DNA of 64,000 nucleotides, from contig CAUZFZ010000007.1 in assembly GCA_963579025.1 (NCBI GenBank), positions 70,330 through 134,329 of the forward strand, given 5' to 3'. Of the stretch, positions 33,642-42,625 are shown piece by piece; within the stretch, counting starts at the first letter, position 1; each line of letters begins with the position of its first letter. Both the position numbers and the translations under genes were made by a program. The notes below the pieces were generated by a model that was not told the origin of the DNA, searched no databases, and was given only the letters and a program-made list of their open reading frames with translations. This DNA is from CAUZFZ01 sp963579025 (lineage in GTDB: Bacteria > Planctomycetota > Planctomycetia > Planctomycetales > Planctomycetaceae).

Positions 33642-36548
33642 ATGCCGCGTTACGATGCTCAACGGATCGAGCCCAAATGGCAGAAATACTGGCAGGACAT
33701 GGCCACGTTCGAGACGGGCGCGTTCGAGTCCGGCAAAGAGAAAATGTACGTGCTCGATATGTTCCCCTATCCGTCGGGATCCGGGCTGCACGTGGGGCAT
33801 CCTGAGGGTTACACCGCCACCGACATCGTCTGCCGCTACAACCGCATGCTGGGCAAACAGGTCCTGCATCCCATGGGCTGGGACGCGTTCGGCCTGCCCG
33901 CTGAAGAGCACGCCATCAAGACCGGCACGCACCCGGCCGTCACGACGAACCAGAACATCGACACGTTCCGGCGTCAGTTGAAGATGCTTGGTTTCAGCTA
34001 TGACTGGAGCCGTGAGTTTGCCACCACCGACCCCGATTACTATCGCTGGACACAGTGGATTTTCCTGCAGCTCTTCGACACGTGGTACGACGCGGATCAC
34101 GAATGGACGGCCTCCGACGGCCGGCAGCGCACAGGCAAAGGCCGCCCCATCTCCGAACTGCCGATCCCTGACGCCGTCCAATCCGAGGGCGAAGACGCGG
34201 TGAGGCAGTATCAGGATTCGAAGCGGCTCGCGTATCAGCATGAAGCGCCCGTCAACTGGTGTCCGGCCCTGGGCACTGTGCTGGCGAACGAAGAAATCAT
34301 CGACGGGAAAAGCGAACGCGGCGGACATCCGGTCGAACGCGTGCCATTGCGACAGTGGATGTTCCGCATCACGGCCTACGCCGACCGCCTGATCAGTGAG
34401 TTGGACGATCTCAACTGGTCCGAATCGATCAAGGACATGCAGCGCAACTGGATCGGACGCAGCACCGGCGCCGAAGTCGACTTCTACGTGGGTCGAGGGA
34501 CAAGGGCTCAGGGCTCAGGGCTTGAGGAAGATTTCGAAGCCTGGAAGAGTGCTCGTGCCTCGTCCGGGTTTCCCGCCGAACCCGCCGACGAAGTGCTGAG
34601 GATCTACACCACACGCCCCGACACGCTCTTCGGCGCAACGTACATGGTTATTGCGCCCGAGCATCCGTTCGTCGATCGCCTGACGATTCCCGAGCAGAAG
34701 GACGCCGTTGACACGTACGTTCGCCAGGCAGCCGGAAAGAGCGACCTCGATCGGACAGAACTCGCCAAGACCAAGACGGGCGTGTTTACCGGCAGCTACG
34801 CGATTAATCCGGTGAACGGAAAACAGATTCCAGTGTGGGTCGCTGACTATGTCCTGATCAGTTACGGCACGGGAGCCATCATGGCGGTGCCTGGCCAGGA
34901 CGAACGGGACTGGGAATTCGCCGAGGTCTTCGACCTGCCCATCGTTCGCACGGTCCAGCCACCAGACGACTTCGACGGAAAAGCCTTCGCCGGTGACGGC
35001 CCGGCGATCAACAGTGAATTCCTGAACGGTCTCGAAATCGCTGACGCCAAGGCGAAGATCAACGAATTCCTCGACAACGAAGGCACAGGCCACACGGCGG
35101 TGAATTACCGATTGCGCGACTGGCTGTTCAGCCGTCAGCGGTACTGGGGCGAGCCGTTTCCCATCTGGCACGAACTCGATGCGGACGGCAACCGCACAGG
35201 CCTGACGCGAACGGACACCCCAGCCGAGCTGCCAGTCGTGTTGCCGGAAATGGAAGAGTTCAAACCGACGGGCACACCGGATCCGATGCTCAGCAAGGCT
35301 CCCGACGACTGGCTTCATAAGACTGCCGAGGACGGCACGCGTCTGATGCGAGAAACCAACACGATGCCCCAGTGGGCAGGTTCATGCTGGTACTACCTCC
35401 GGTTCGCCGATTCAAAGAACGCCGATCACTTCCTTGATTCGGAACTTGAAAAGAACTGGCTGCCGGTCGATCTGTACGTCGGCGGCGCCGAACATGCCGT
35501 GCTGCATCTGCTCTACGCCCGTTTCTGGCACAAGGTGTTGTTCGATCGCGGACACGTCTCGACGTGCGAACCGTTCCAGCGACTCGTCAATCAGGGCATG
35601 ATTCTGGGCGAACTGGAATACACCGCGTATCAGAGGGAACAGGGTGCAGGGGACGGCGAGCAGTGGGTTTCGGCACGGGACGTGGTCGATTCGACTGGTG
35701 ATTCGGGGCAGGCGATTCGCGTCGAGAAGTCGTCCGGCACATCAGTGCGGGCAGCCAAACTGACTGTGGATCAGGTCGAAAAGAAGGGCGACAGTTTTGT
35801 ACTGGCCAGCGATTCGTCAGTGGTGGTCGACGCTCGCGCCTACAAGATGTCAAAGAGTCGCGGCAACGTGATCAATCCCGACGATGTCGTGCAGCATTAC
35901 GGCGCTGATTCACTGCGACTCTATGAAATGTTCATGGGGCCGCTGGAGCAGGTGAAGCCGTGGAGCATGAGCGGTGTTGAAGGCGTCTTCAAATTCCTCG
36001 CTCGTGCATGGCGGATGATTACTGACTCGGACGTCGATGACGAAGTGCGTCTGCACCCCGCTGTGCAGGAGGTTGCGTTAAACGAGGACCAGGATCGCAT
36101 CCTGCACAAGACAATTAAGGCCGTGACCGAGGATATCGAGAAGCTGTCGTTCAACACGGCCATCAGTCGGATGATGGAATTCACGAATGCGATGACCGGC
36201 GCGGACGTGCGTCCGAAATCGGCGCTCGAACAGTTCGTGCTGCTGCTGAGCCCGTTTGCTCCGCACATTGCCGAGGAACTGTGGCAGCTATTGGGCCACG
36301 ACCAGACGCTGGCTTACGAACCGTGGCCTCAGTTTGACGAATCGAAGATTGCCGAGGCGGAGATCGAAATCCCGGTTCAGGTCAACGGCAAGGTCCGCGC
36401 CAAAGTCAAAGTGCCTGCCGAAGCCGACAAAGCTGCGATCGAAGCTGCTGCGAAGGGGAACGAGCAGATCGCGAAACAGCTCGAAGGGAAAACGATCCAC
36501 AAGGTCATCGTCGTTCCGGGCCGCCTCGTCAATTTCGTGGCACGTTAA
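33642..36548 (+). CDS. leuS: Leucyl-tRNA synthetase
   Basis: LeuS charges tRNA-Leu. The class I HIGH-type motif is HVGHPEGY, within FPYPSGSGLHVGHPEGYTATD. The KMSKS motif (YKMSKSRGNVINPDD) is near residue 737. The CP1 editing domain (TTRPDTLFGATYMVIAPEHP, GTGAIMAVPGQDERDWEFA) and C-terminal anticodon-binding and tail regions are present. It is 968 residues, longer than the approximately 860 of E. coli, mostly because of insertions. One insertion near residue 290 is coded by tandem GGGCTCA units (34504-34524). A small inverted repeat follows the gene. The ATG at 33642 follows an unremarkable leader. Confidence 0.97.
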   Translation: MPRYDAQRIEPKWQKYWQDMATFETGAFESGKEKMYVLDMFPYPSGSGLHVGHPEGYTATDIVCRYNRMLGKQVLHPMGWDAFGLPAEEHAIKTGTHPAVTTNQNIDTFRRQLKMLGFSYDWSREFATTDPDYYRWTQWIFLQLFDTWYDADHEWTASDGRQRTGKGRPISELPIPDAVQSEGEDAVRQYQDSKRLAYQHEAPVNWCPALGTVLANEEIIDGKSERGGHPVERVPLRQWMFRITAYADRLISELDDLNWSESIKDMQRNWIGRSTGAEVDFYVGRGTRAQGSGLEEDFEAWKSARASSGFPAEPADEVLRIYTTRPDTLFGATYMVIAPEHPFVDRLTIPEQKDAVDTYVRQAAGKSDLDRTELAKTKTGVFTGSYAINPVNGKQIPVWVADYVLISYGTGAIMAVPGQDERDWEFAEVFDLPIVRTVQPPDDFDGKAFAGDGPAINSEFLNGLEIADAKAKINEFLDNEGTGHTAVNYRLRDWLFSRQRYWGEPFPIWHELDADGNRTGLTRTDTPAELPVVLPEMEEFKPTGTPDPMLSKAPDDWLHKTAEDGTRLMRETNTMPQWAGSCWYYLRFADSKNADHFLDSELEKNWLPVDLYVGGAEHAVLHLLYARFWHKVLFDRGHVSTCEPFQRLVNQGMILGELEYTAYQREQGAGDGEQWVSARDVVDSTGDSGQAIRVEKSSGTSVRAAKLTVDQVEKKGDSFVLASDSSVVVDARAYKMSKSRGNVINPDDVVQHYGADSLRLYEMFMGPLEQVKPWSMSGVEGVFKFLARAWRMITDSDVDDEVRLHPAVQEVALNEDQDRILHKTIKAVTEDIEKLSFNTAISRMMEFTNAMTGADVRPKSALEQFVLLLSPFAPHIAEELWQLLGHDQTLAYEPWPQFDESKIAEAEIEIPVQVNGKVRAKVKVPAEADKAAIEAAAKGNEQIAKQLEGKTIHKVIVVPGRLVNFVAR

Positions 36549-36567
36549 GGCGAGGCACGGCACGCGC

Positions 36568-36634
36568 AGGAACACTAATTCACGCTAATTATCACTAATC
36601 AGATCGGCGGAGATTAGCGCGGATTAGTGTTCCT
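36568..36634. repeat. Inverted repeat downstream of leuS
   Basis: Arms of 22 bases (36568-36589 and 36613-36634) match at 20 of 22 positions as inverted repeats (AGGAACACTAATTCACGCTAA... type). The central part contains a GCGGAGATTAG-like unit. It could form a strong hairpin and act as a terminator-like structure, but no T-run follows. A related element is at 31256-31347. Confidence 0.5.
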
Positions 36635-36731
36635 GTACCATTGGGCTTGAAGATTTCTGCGATGGACGGATAACAGTCTTCGAGCACAGCGGACGGATTC
36701 ATCAGCAACTGGCACGGATGTGAGCAGCGCA

Positions 36732-39182
36732 ATGGCGATTCAGGAATTCGTGGACTTCATGGAGCGGCGGTTCGCCGGGCAGATCGCGCAGCACTCCACT
36801 CTCGAGCCCTCTCAGGGCGAATTCGCTCAATTCCCTGAGGATTTGGATCCTCGCCTCGCGGATGTCTTGCGTAACGATGGCATAGACCAGTTGTATGCAC
36901 ATCAGGTCGACGCGTTCGACAGCATTCGCTCCGGCAAAGACACCGTGCTGGTGTCACGTACTGCCAGCGGCAAGACGCTGTCCTTCCTGCTGCCGATCCT
37001 GCACGAATACGTGCAGTCGGAATCACCGTTCAGTGTGCTGCTGCTTTATCCGACGAAGGCGCTGTCGCGCGATCAGGAAGGCACGCTGGGGAAACTGCTG
37101 CAGGCCAGTGGCAGTGAAGTCAAACTGGGCGTGTTCGATGGCGACACGCCTCGCGAAGAACGCGGCCGCATCCAGTCGCGAGCCGACTTCATGATCACGA
37201 ATCCGGACATGCTGCATTCCGGGATTCTGCCGAACCACAGTCGTCGCTGGCGCACGTTTCTGTCACGCCTGAAATACATCGTCATCGACGAAGTCCACAC
37301 ATATCGAGGTGCTTTCGGTTCTCACGTGGCGAACGTCTTCCGACGCCTGCTGCGTGTGTGTGAGATTCACGGCACTCGACCGACATTCGTCTGTTCGTCT
37401 GCAACGATCGGTAATCCGGCGGAACACGTTGAGGCCTTGTTTGGCCGACCATTCAATGTCATCACGCGCGATGGTGCACCGCGTCCAAAACGTGATCTGT
37501 ATCTGATCAATCCGCCCGTTGTTCAGAGTCACGGACACGCCCTGTATCGCAAGGGTCCGAATTCCGTATCGATTCCGCTGATTCGCGAAGCAACGCGACT
37601 CGGTGTTCGCACCATCTGCTTCTGTCGCGCTCGACAGCAGGTCGAGCGGCTGTATCGGGCTGTGACAGATGGCCGTCCTGATCTCCGGCAGAAGGTGAGA
37701 CCCTATCGCGGTGGACTGCTGCCCAACGAACGGCGGAAACTGGAACGTGACCTGGCCAGCGGCAAGCTGACCACCATCATCAGCACCAACGCACTGGAAC
37801 TGGGGATCGATATCGGCGACCTGGACCTGTGCCTGCTGAGCGGTCATCCCGGTTCGATGGCCAGCTTCTGGCAACAGGCGGGACGTGTCGGCCGCAAGGG
37901 TTCGCGAGCGGCCATTGTCTTCGCCGCCCGCGACACGCCGATTGATCAGTATCTGGTCAATCATCCGGAGTTCATCCAGCAGGCACCGATCGAACGTGCC
38001 TGGCTGAACGCCGACAACCCCTACATCCTGCTCCAGCATCTGCCGTGTGCCGCTCACGAGCATCCGCTGCGGGAGGAAGAGCCAGCATTCTCTGAACCGG
38101 CCTATCCGACCGCTCTCGGCATTCTGCGCGACGACGAGACGCTGAAGCCGTATCACGGCAGCTACCGCTACGCTCTGCGCGACTACCCGTCCAAGGGAGT
38201 CAATCTGCGTGGCATGACGGACTACAACATTGAGATCTACGAGGGCACGGAAGTCATCGGTGAAATCGATCCGATCGGAGCTCGCGGAACACTCTACAAG
38301 GATGCGATCTATCAGCACCTGGGTCGACGCTATATGTCGATGGAACTGGACCTCGAAAAGAAGTTGTGCCGCGTTGATCCAGTAGACGTCGACTACTACA
38401 CGGAATGCGTGTGGGAAAGTCGCGTCACTCTGACCGAGAAGCTGGATGAGTCGCGACTCAACGGAGCCGCATTCGATTTCGGATACATCAACGTCAACCG
38501 CCAACCGAAGCTCTACAAGAAGATTCGCGAACGCACGCTGGAGAACATCGGCTACGGACCCATCACGCTCGACCCATTCATCTACGACACGACTGGCTTC
38601 TGTCTGCAGGCACCAAAAGCATGGCGCGATGCCGTTTGCGAGGTCGACAAGCGACATGTTGGTGCGGCGTTGTATGGCCTGAGCTTCATTCTCAAACGAA
38701 CGGCACCCAGTCTGTGTCTGGGCGACGTCCAGAACATCGATACGGATGTGTCATTGACGGAAGAAGAGTCGGGCCAGTGGAAGAGTGCCCTGTACCTGTT
38801 CGATACAATCGAAGGCGGTGTTGGCTACGCTGAAAAGATCTTCGAGATCATCGAAGACGCTCTGGACCTGTGTCGCGCCATTATCGAAGAATGTCCCTGC
38901 GCTGCCGGTTGTCCATCCTGCATCACTCCGCTTCCGCCGGGTGTTGAAAGCGAGGAACTGGAACAGTTTCTCGTCGAAACGAACGCATCCGTCGAATGCA
39001 CCAGGAGCTTTATCACCGCGCTTCTGACGGGACGGATTGACTTGCCCAATGTGGTGACTCACGAGCTGGAATCTCCAGAGCCGGTTAACGCACCGGAACT
39101 CGATATTGAGCAAATGCGACTCGAACAACGCCTCGGCAAGGCAGCCGAGATCCTCAAACGCAAACGGGAACGGATTCATTGA
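36732..39182 (+). CDS. mrfA: DEAD/DEAH-box helicase with DUF1998, MrfA/YprA family
   Basis: MrfA is a DNA helicase that, with the exonuclease MrfB, repairs mitomycin-type lesions in Bacillus subtilis. Here the sequence has Q-motif/Walker A SRTASGKTLSF, DEVH box (IDEVHTYRG), SAT (CSSATIGN), motif VI QQAGRVGRKG, and a C-terminal DUF1998 zinc region (CPCAAGCPSC near residue 721). The ATG at 36732 gives 816 residues; a GTG at 36720 is an alternative. The downstream mrfB-like gene overlaps its stop by four bases (TTGA), so the pair is coexpressed. The family assignment is firm, and the biochemical role is transferred from B. subtilis. Confidence 0.9.
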   Translation: MAIQEFVDFMERRFAGQIAQHSTLEPSQGEFAQFPEDLDPRLADVLRNDGIDQLYAHQVDAFDSIRSGKDTVLVSRTASGKTLSFLLPILHEYVQSESPFSVLLLYPTKALSRDQEGTLGKLLQASGSEVKLGVFDGDTPREERGRIQSRADFMITNPDMLHSGILPNHSRRWRTFLSRLKYIVIDEVHTYRGAFGSHVANVFRRLLRVCEIHGTRPTFVCSSATIGNPAEHVEALFGRPFNVITRDGAPRPKRDLYLINPPVVQSHGHALYRKGPNSVSIPLIREATRLGVRTICFCRARQQVERLYRAVTDGRPDLRQKVRPYRGGLLPNERRKLERDLASGKLTTIISTNALELGIDIGDLDLCLLSGHPGSMASFWQQAGRVGRKGSRAAIVFAARDTPIDQYLVNHPEFIQQAPIERAWLNADNPYILLQHLPCAAHEHPLREEEPAFSEPAYPTALGILRDDETLKPYHGSYRYALRDYPSKGVNLRGMTDYNIEIYEGTEVIGEIDPIGARGTLYKDAIYQHLGRRYMSMELDLEKKLCRVDPVDVDYYTECVWESRVTLTEKLDESRLNGAAFDFGYINVNRQPKLYKKIRERTLENIGYGPITLDPFIYDTTGFCLQAPKAWRDAVCEVDKRHVGAALYGLSFILKRTAPSLCLGDVQNIDTDVSLTEEESGQWKSALYLFDTIEGGVGYAEKIFEIIEDALDLCRAIIEECPCAAGCPSCITPLPPGVESEELEQFLVETNASVECTRSFITALLTGRIDLPNVVTHELESPEPVNAPELDIEQMRLEQRLGKAAEILKRKRERIH

Positions 39183-40021
39183 TCACCGAAGCACTGCAGC
39201 ACTGCGAGGGCATCGGCCCGGTGCGGCTGTCACAGCTTCACTCGGCCGGCATCGCGTCCTGGCGGGACGCACTGGACGACCCCGGCCGCATTCCCGAATC
39301 GTTTCGGGCGATTGTCGTATCCGAATGCTGTCGCTGCATCGAAGCGATGCACGCGCGTGATATTCAGTATTTCGTGGACCGCCTGGTGCCGCAGGATAAA
39401 TGGCGAGTCCTGTCTCACTACTTTGACGACGCCTCGTATTTCGACATTGAAACGACGGGCCTGGAATACGACGCGCAGATCACCGTTATCGTCTGCTGGC
39501 ATCGCGGCACGCTGCATACGTTTGTGGAAGGCGACAACCTCGACGACTTCCTCGATCTGCTGGATGAGACCACGTTGCTGGTGTCGTTCAACGGAAGTTC
39601 GTTCGACGTCCCGCGCGTGCTGGATGCATTTCACATCCCGCAACTGCCCTGCCCGCATCTGGATCTGCGCTGGGTCAGCTATCATCAAAACTGGACCGGC
39701 AGTCTGAAAGACATCGCCGATCGTTTGGACGTGCCACGTCCGGCTGACCTTCAGGACGTTGACGGAGCCATGGCGGTCGTGTGGTGGGACCAGTGGCAGA
39801 ACAACAGTGACCCGGCCGCACTTCAGTGTCTGATACGGTACTGCTCCGCCGACGTCCTGCTGCTGATTGCTCTGGCCCATCACCTGGCCGGCCTGGATTG
39901 TCCGTCGGCCAGCCAGTTGTGGTCAGAACTGCCCCCCGCTCCGCAGACGGAAATTCCGACGCCTCACTTCAGGCAGACGCAACCGTCGCGAGCGCGTCTT
40001 CTGCGTCTGTTTCGCGATTAG
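39179..40021 (+). CDS. mrfB: DEDD-type exonuclease MrfB/YprB with N-terminal HhH
   Basis: This 280-residue RNase H-fold exonuclease partners MrfA. The active-site acids are FDIETTGL (Asp/Glu), VSFNGSSFDVPRV and YCSADVLLLIAL. An N-terminal helix-hairpin-helix (GIGPVRLSQLHSAGI) probably binds DNA. It uses a TTG start overlapping the mrfA stop (39179-39182), which implies translational coupling. Its 3' end overlaps the convergent SDG-repeat gene by 53 bases. YprB is usually larger, so this is a compact version. Confidence 0.85.
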   Translation: MITEALQHCEGIGPVRLSQLHSAGIASWRDALDDPGRIPESFRAIVVSECCRCIEAMHARDIQYFVDRLVPQDKWRVLSHYFDDASYFDIETTGLEYDAQITVIVCWHRGTLHTFVEGDNLDDFLDLLDETTLLVSFNGSSFDVPRVLDAFHIPQLPCPHLDLRWVSYHQNWTGSLKDIADRLDVPRPADLQDVDGAMAVVWWDQWQNNSDPAALQCLIRYCSADVLLLIALAHHLAGLDCPSASQLWSELPPAPQTEIPTPHFRQTQPSRARLLRLFRD

Positions 40022-40754
40022 CAGAATCGCCAGCTTTCACGTCCGGATGGTGCTCTTGAGAACCAGTATTCTGTCCGCGACGACGTTTTCTCAAGTTGAG
40101 AATGTCCTCGATCGTAAGATCGTGCTTCCACTTTGACATCCAGCGCCGAATCACCGACGCCGGATCACCGACGCCGGCATCGCCGTCGCCGTCCGAGACT
40201 CCATCGGACATGCCATCACTGACTCCATCGGACTCACCGTCAGAGATTTCGTCTGTTTCTGTATCGGCGTCGGCCACGTCAGCTTTGGCCAACTTAAGTG
40301 CCGGAGCCGGAGTGGTCGTCCCATCCTCTTCGATGGTGTCGTCTGACTCGTCCACATCACCGTCCGAAAGACCATCGGAGACTCCATCACTGACTCCGTC
40401 GGATGTACCGTCAGAGATTTCGTCGTCTGCGTCTGCCTGTCGGAGTGCAGGTGTCATCCCTTCGTCCGCAGGATCGTTGTCCATGTCACCGTCCGAGAAT
40501 CCGTCGGATTCACCATCCGTCATGTCGGCAGTCAGCCCGAGCGCGGGCATCAGATCGGCCAGCTTTGCCATAAACGCCGCATCCCAATCGTCTGGTATCC
40601 CGTCGTCCTGATGCGGCCCCATGTCGACGAGCCCGTCGCTGCTTCCATCGGAGATCTCCTCGTCCGTGTTGCCGTCAGAGATTTCTTCATTTGCATCGTC
40701 GTCGAGCGACGGGTCTGCATCGACTGCCTTTCCTGTGCCATTCGCGATCGACAT
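39969..40754 (-). CDS. Acidic SDG-repeat protein of unknown function
   Basis: No family match. The 261-residue product is very acidic and contains many SDG triplets, in blocks such as EISDGTSDGVSDGVSDGLSDG and EISDGESDGVSDGMSDGVSDG. Between them is a helical stretch (AAFMAKLADLMPALGL), and the end is basic (RRWMSKWKHDLTIEDILNLRKRRRG). In repeated units the serine is coded by both TCN and AGT codons, which argues for selection on this protein frame. The other strand has a low-complexity P/S/T frame here, which I regard as a shadow. The ATG at 40754 has no strong SD. It overlaps the end of mrfB. Asp/Ser/Gly repeats could bind calcium; this is speculation. Confidence 0.5.
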   Translation of the reverse strand: MSIANGTGKAVDADPSLDDDANEEISDGNTDEEISDGSSDGLVDMGPHQDDGIPDDWDAAFMAKLADLMPALGLTADMTDGESDGFSDGDMDNDPADEGMTPALRQADADDEISDGTSDGVSDGVSDGLSDGDVDESDDTIEEDGTTTPAPALKLAKADVADADTETDEISDGESDGVSDGMSDGVSDGDGDAGVGDPASVIRRWMSKWKHDLTIEDILNLRKRRRGQNTGSQEHHPDVKAGDSANRETDAEDALATVASA

Positions 40755-40839
40755 CAGCACACGTTAATACAGATTCTCTCTGCTTCTGCCTGACTGCGGC
40801 CTGAGGATCCATGACACGCTCCTTTCCGTGTCTGGACAG

Positions 40840-41940
40840 TCAGGCGACGAGTGACAGCAATGCCGCCACCTTGTGATCCGACTCGGTCCGGTCGCCGATG
40901 AACTTCACCTTCTGAGTGAGCCGGGTCATCGCGTCGGCCAGTGAGTAGATCGTGAAGCGTCCCTGCTGACGGGCGATCTCCATTGCTTTGGCCGCCAGTC
41001 CGCGCGGAATGCCGTTTCTTGTCAGTTCTTTGATGACTGTGTCATCATCGCTGCCGAGTGTTTCCTGCATCGCCTTTGCCATCACGCGTGCGAATCCATC
41101 CCGTCGTTCGTCACGTTTCTGCACCAGCGTTTCGATGTGCCGACGGATCTCGTTGAGACCGTCATGCACATTGGCCGTGTGCTTGCGAGTGAAGTCGACG
41201 ACATCCCAGACGATGTGGTTCTGACACACCGCCTGAAACCAGCCGCCACGGGCGGTTTGTTCGAGACAGTTTGATTGCCGGTCGGCATCCGTCCGAAGTA
41301 GCCAGCGTCAACGGAATGAACCTGTCTCGCCGGTCTGAATGCCGAGTGACCGTCGTCCGACTTCGCTGTTCCACACGAAGAATCCCGGCGCGAAGGCTTC
41401 GTCTTCGATCTCGGTCCAGCCAGTCGGGTCGATCAGAAACGCGAACAGGTCCTGCTCGCCGGCGTAGAGTCCGGTCGCACCGTTGCAGCCTTCCTGAGGC
41501 GGCTGAAAGTCGGTTGCGAATTCGGACACGACGTCGAGCAGATCGGAATTCCACAGTCGCGTGTAGCTCACTCCGTGGAGTGAACGCACTGACTGACCGG
41601 TCTTCAGCAACTGGATTGGCCGGTCGGACGACGGCAGGGTTTCCTGCAGTGCCCGGTTGGCCGTGTCCGCAGACAGTCGATTGACCGTATCTTTGCTGAT
41701 ACCGGACAGCCGGCAGAGCTGCGTAAGCGACCAGTTGTTGAGCTGCAGTTCCTGTTCATCGGCAGTGACTGTGACCAGTCCCCCCGACGAACGTGGCTGC
41801 ATGGCTCGCGGCATCTGCCAGCAGTCGCTCGACGCCTGCTTCTCGTTGTGGCAGAAAGCGGTCAGCTCCTGCAGCGACTCGAAGCGTTCATCCGGCGAAC
41901 GCCGGAACAACTCGTTGTGTGCACGATTCAATTGCACCAT
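40840..41940 (-). pseudogene. DUF932 protein gene split by a palindrome-bearing insertion with an in-frame TGA
   Basis: Two same-frame reading segments (41310-41940 and 40840-41229) are halves of one DUF932 phage/plasmid-like protein. The N-terminal half runs from MVQLNRAHNELFRRSPDER to FFVWNSEVGRRSLGIQT. The C-terminal half resumes at GWFQAVCQNHIVWDVVDFTRKHTANVH. Between GIQT and GWFQ lies an 87-bp insertion (41245-41331) with a TGA at 41308-41310. A strong SD AGGAGG (complement of 41948-41953) precedes the ATG at 41940. Without the insertion the protein would be about 337 residues. DUF932 genes occur on phages, plasmids and genomic islands, and the function is unknown. A recoding event cannot be excluded, but a pseudogene is the simpler reading. 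Confidence 0.7.
41245..41331. repeat. 87-bp insertion with inverted-repeat ends inside the DUF932 gene
   Basis: The insertion lies precisely between the GIQT and GWFQAV codons that are adjacent in DUF932 proteins. It contains 8-bp inverted repeats CGAGACAG (41262-41269) and CTGTCTCG (41322-41329) and an in-frame TGA on the minus strand. No related copy was found in this window. Its length is a multiple of three, so it disrupts the gene only by its stop codon. Confidence 0.5.
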
Positions 41941-42295
41941 CGTCAATCCTCCTCGCTGTCTTTCGACAGACCAGACGGGACACGAAACCACAAAGATGCC
42001 TGCCACAAGGCAACCACCTTCACAGTTCCGACCCGTCTGGCGACGGACGCGACGATTGCATCAGTGAATTCGTGCGAAAACCTGTTGCACCACCGCTCCC
42101 TCGCATTCGCCGCTGCTATCGAGCGACAAATGCGGGAGTCGGTTATTTCTCTTCCCTTCTTTCAGACTGAAAAGATCAGATTGACTGAGTTTTGTGTTGG
42201 TCTACGGAGAAATTCCTATCACCTGACGCGTAGAATGTCACGTACCATTTTCGTCGGGAATCCTGTCTGATTCGGTCATCTTTCCTACGAGCCGG
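41941..42295. other. Intergenic stretch between the DUF932 gene and the 94-residue ORF
   Basis: No gene or clear regulatory signal is visible in these 355 bases. They include the DUF932 SD and probably its promoter, but I cannot point to -35/-10 elements with confidence. Confidence 0.4.
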
Positions 42296-42580
42296 CTAAC
42301 CTGTGAAAGACACGGGTAATTCCTCAACTTCCGGACAGAATGAGCCCGTCTCGGTTGCCAGCGTCTGAACGATGAGCAGGGCGTCCAGTCGACGTCCGGA
42401 GTACATCAGGCCCCAGACCGTGTGAGCAATCGCCTCGTCCATGACAGCCCAGAAACAGACGGCACACGTTTGTTTCGAGCGATAGGCCCGACGAACCAGA
42501 AACCTGCAGACCTGGCGGTCCTCCGGTTCGAACAGTTCCAGGCCACATGGAGTGGCGATGCCGATGTACGACTTCTGCAT
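42296..42580 (-). CDS. Small hypothetical protein (94 residues)
   Basis: No family match that I can name. The sequence reads like a compact folded protein (IATPCGLELFEPEDRQVCRFLVRRAYRSK, CAVCFWAVMDEAIAHTVWGLM, DALLIVQTLATETG) rather than a shadow frame. Cysteines lie at CGLE, CRF and CAVC. It follows the ImmA/IrrE gene by about 45 bases on the same strand, so it may be the last gene of that operon. SD not evident. Function unknown. Confidence 0.45.
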   Translation of the reverse strand: MQKSYIGIATPCGLELFEPEDRQVCRFLVRRAYRSKQTCAVCFWAVMDEAIAHTVWGLMYSGRRLDALLIVQTLATETGSFCPEVEELPVSFTG

Positions 42581-42625
42581 ACCGATGCCGTACGGCGATC
42601 CGAAACGGGAAGTAAAGAGTAGTGA

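Noticed and set aside
34515..35318. 267-codon open frame on the minus strand
   Set aside because: Antisense to leuS.
37263..38657. 464-codon open frame on the minus strand
   Set aside because: Entirely antisense to mrfA, whose motifs are certain; the translation has no recognisable domain.
40151..40430. Possible CRISPR-like repeat array
   Set aside because: The repeats are in-frame SDG codons of unequal spacing, without spacers or uniform repeats.
40096..40611. 171-codon Pro/Ser/Thr-rich open frame on the plus strand
   Set aside because: Opposite the SDG-repeat gene; codon variation favours the minus-strand protein.
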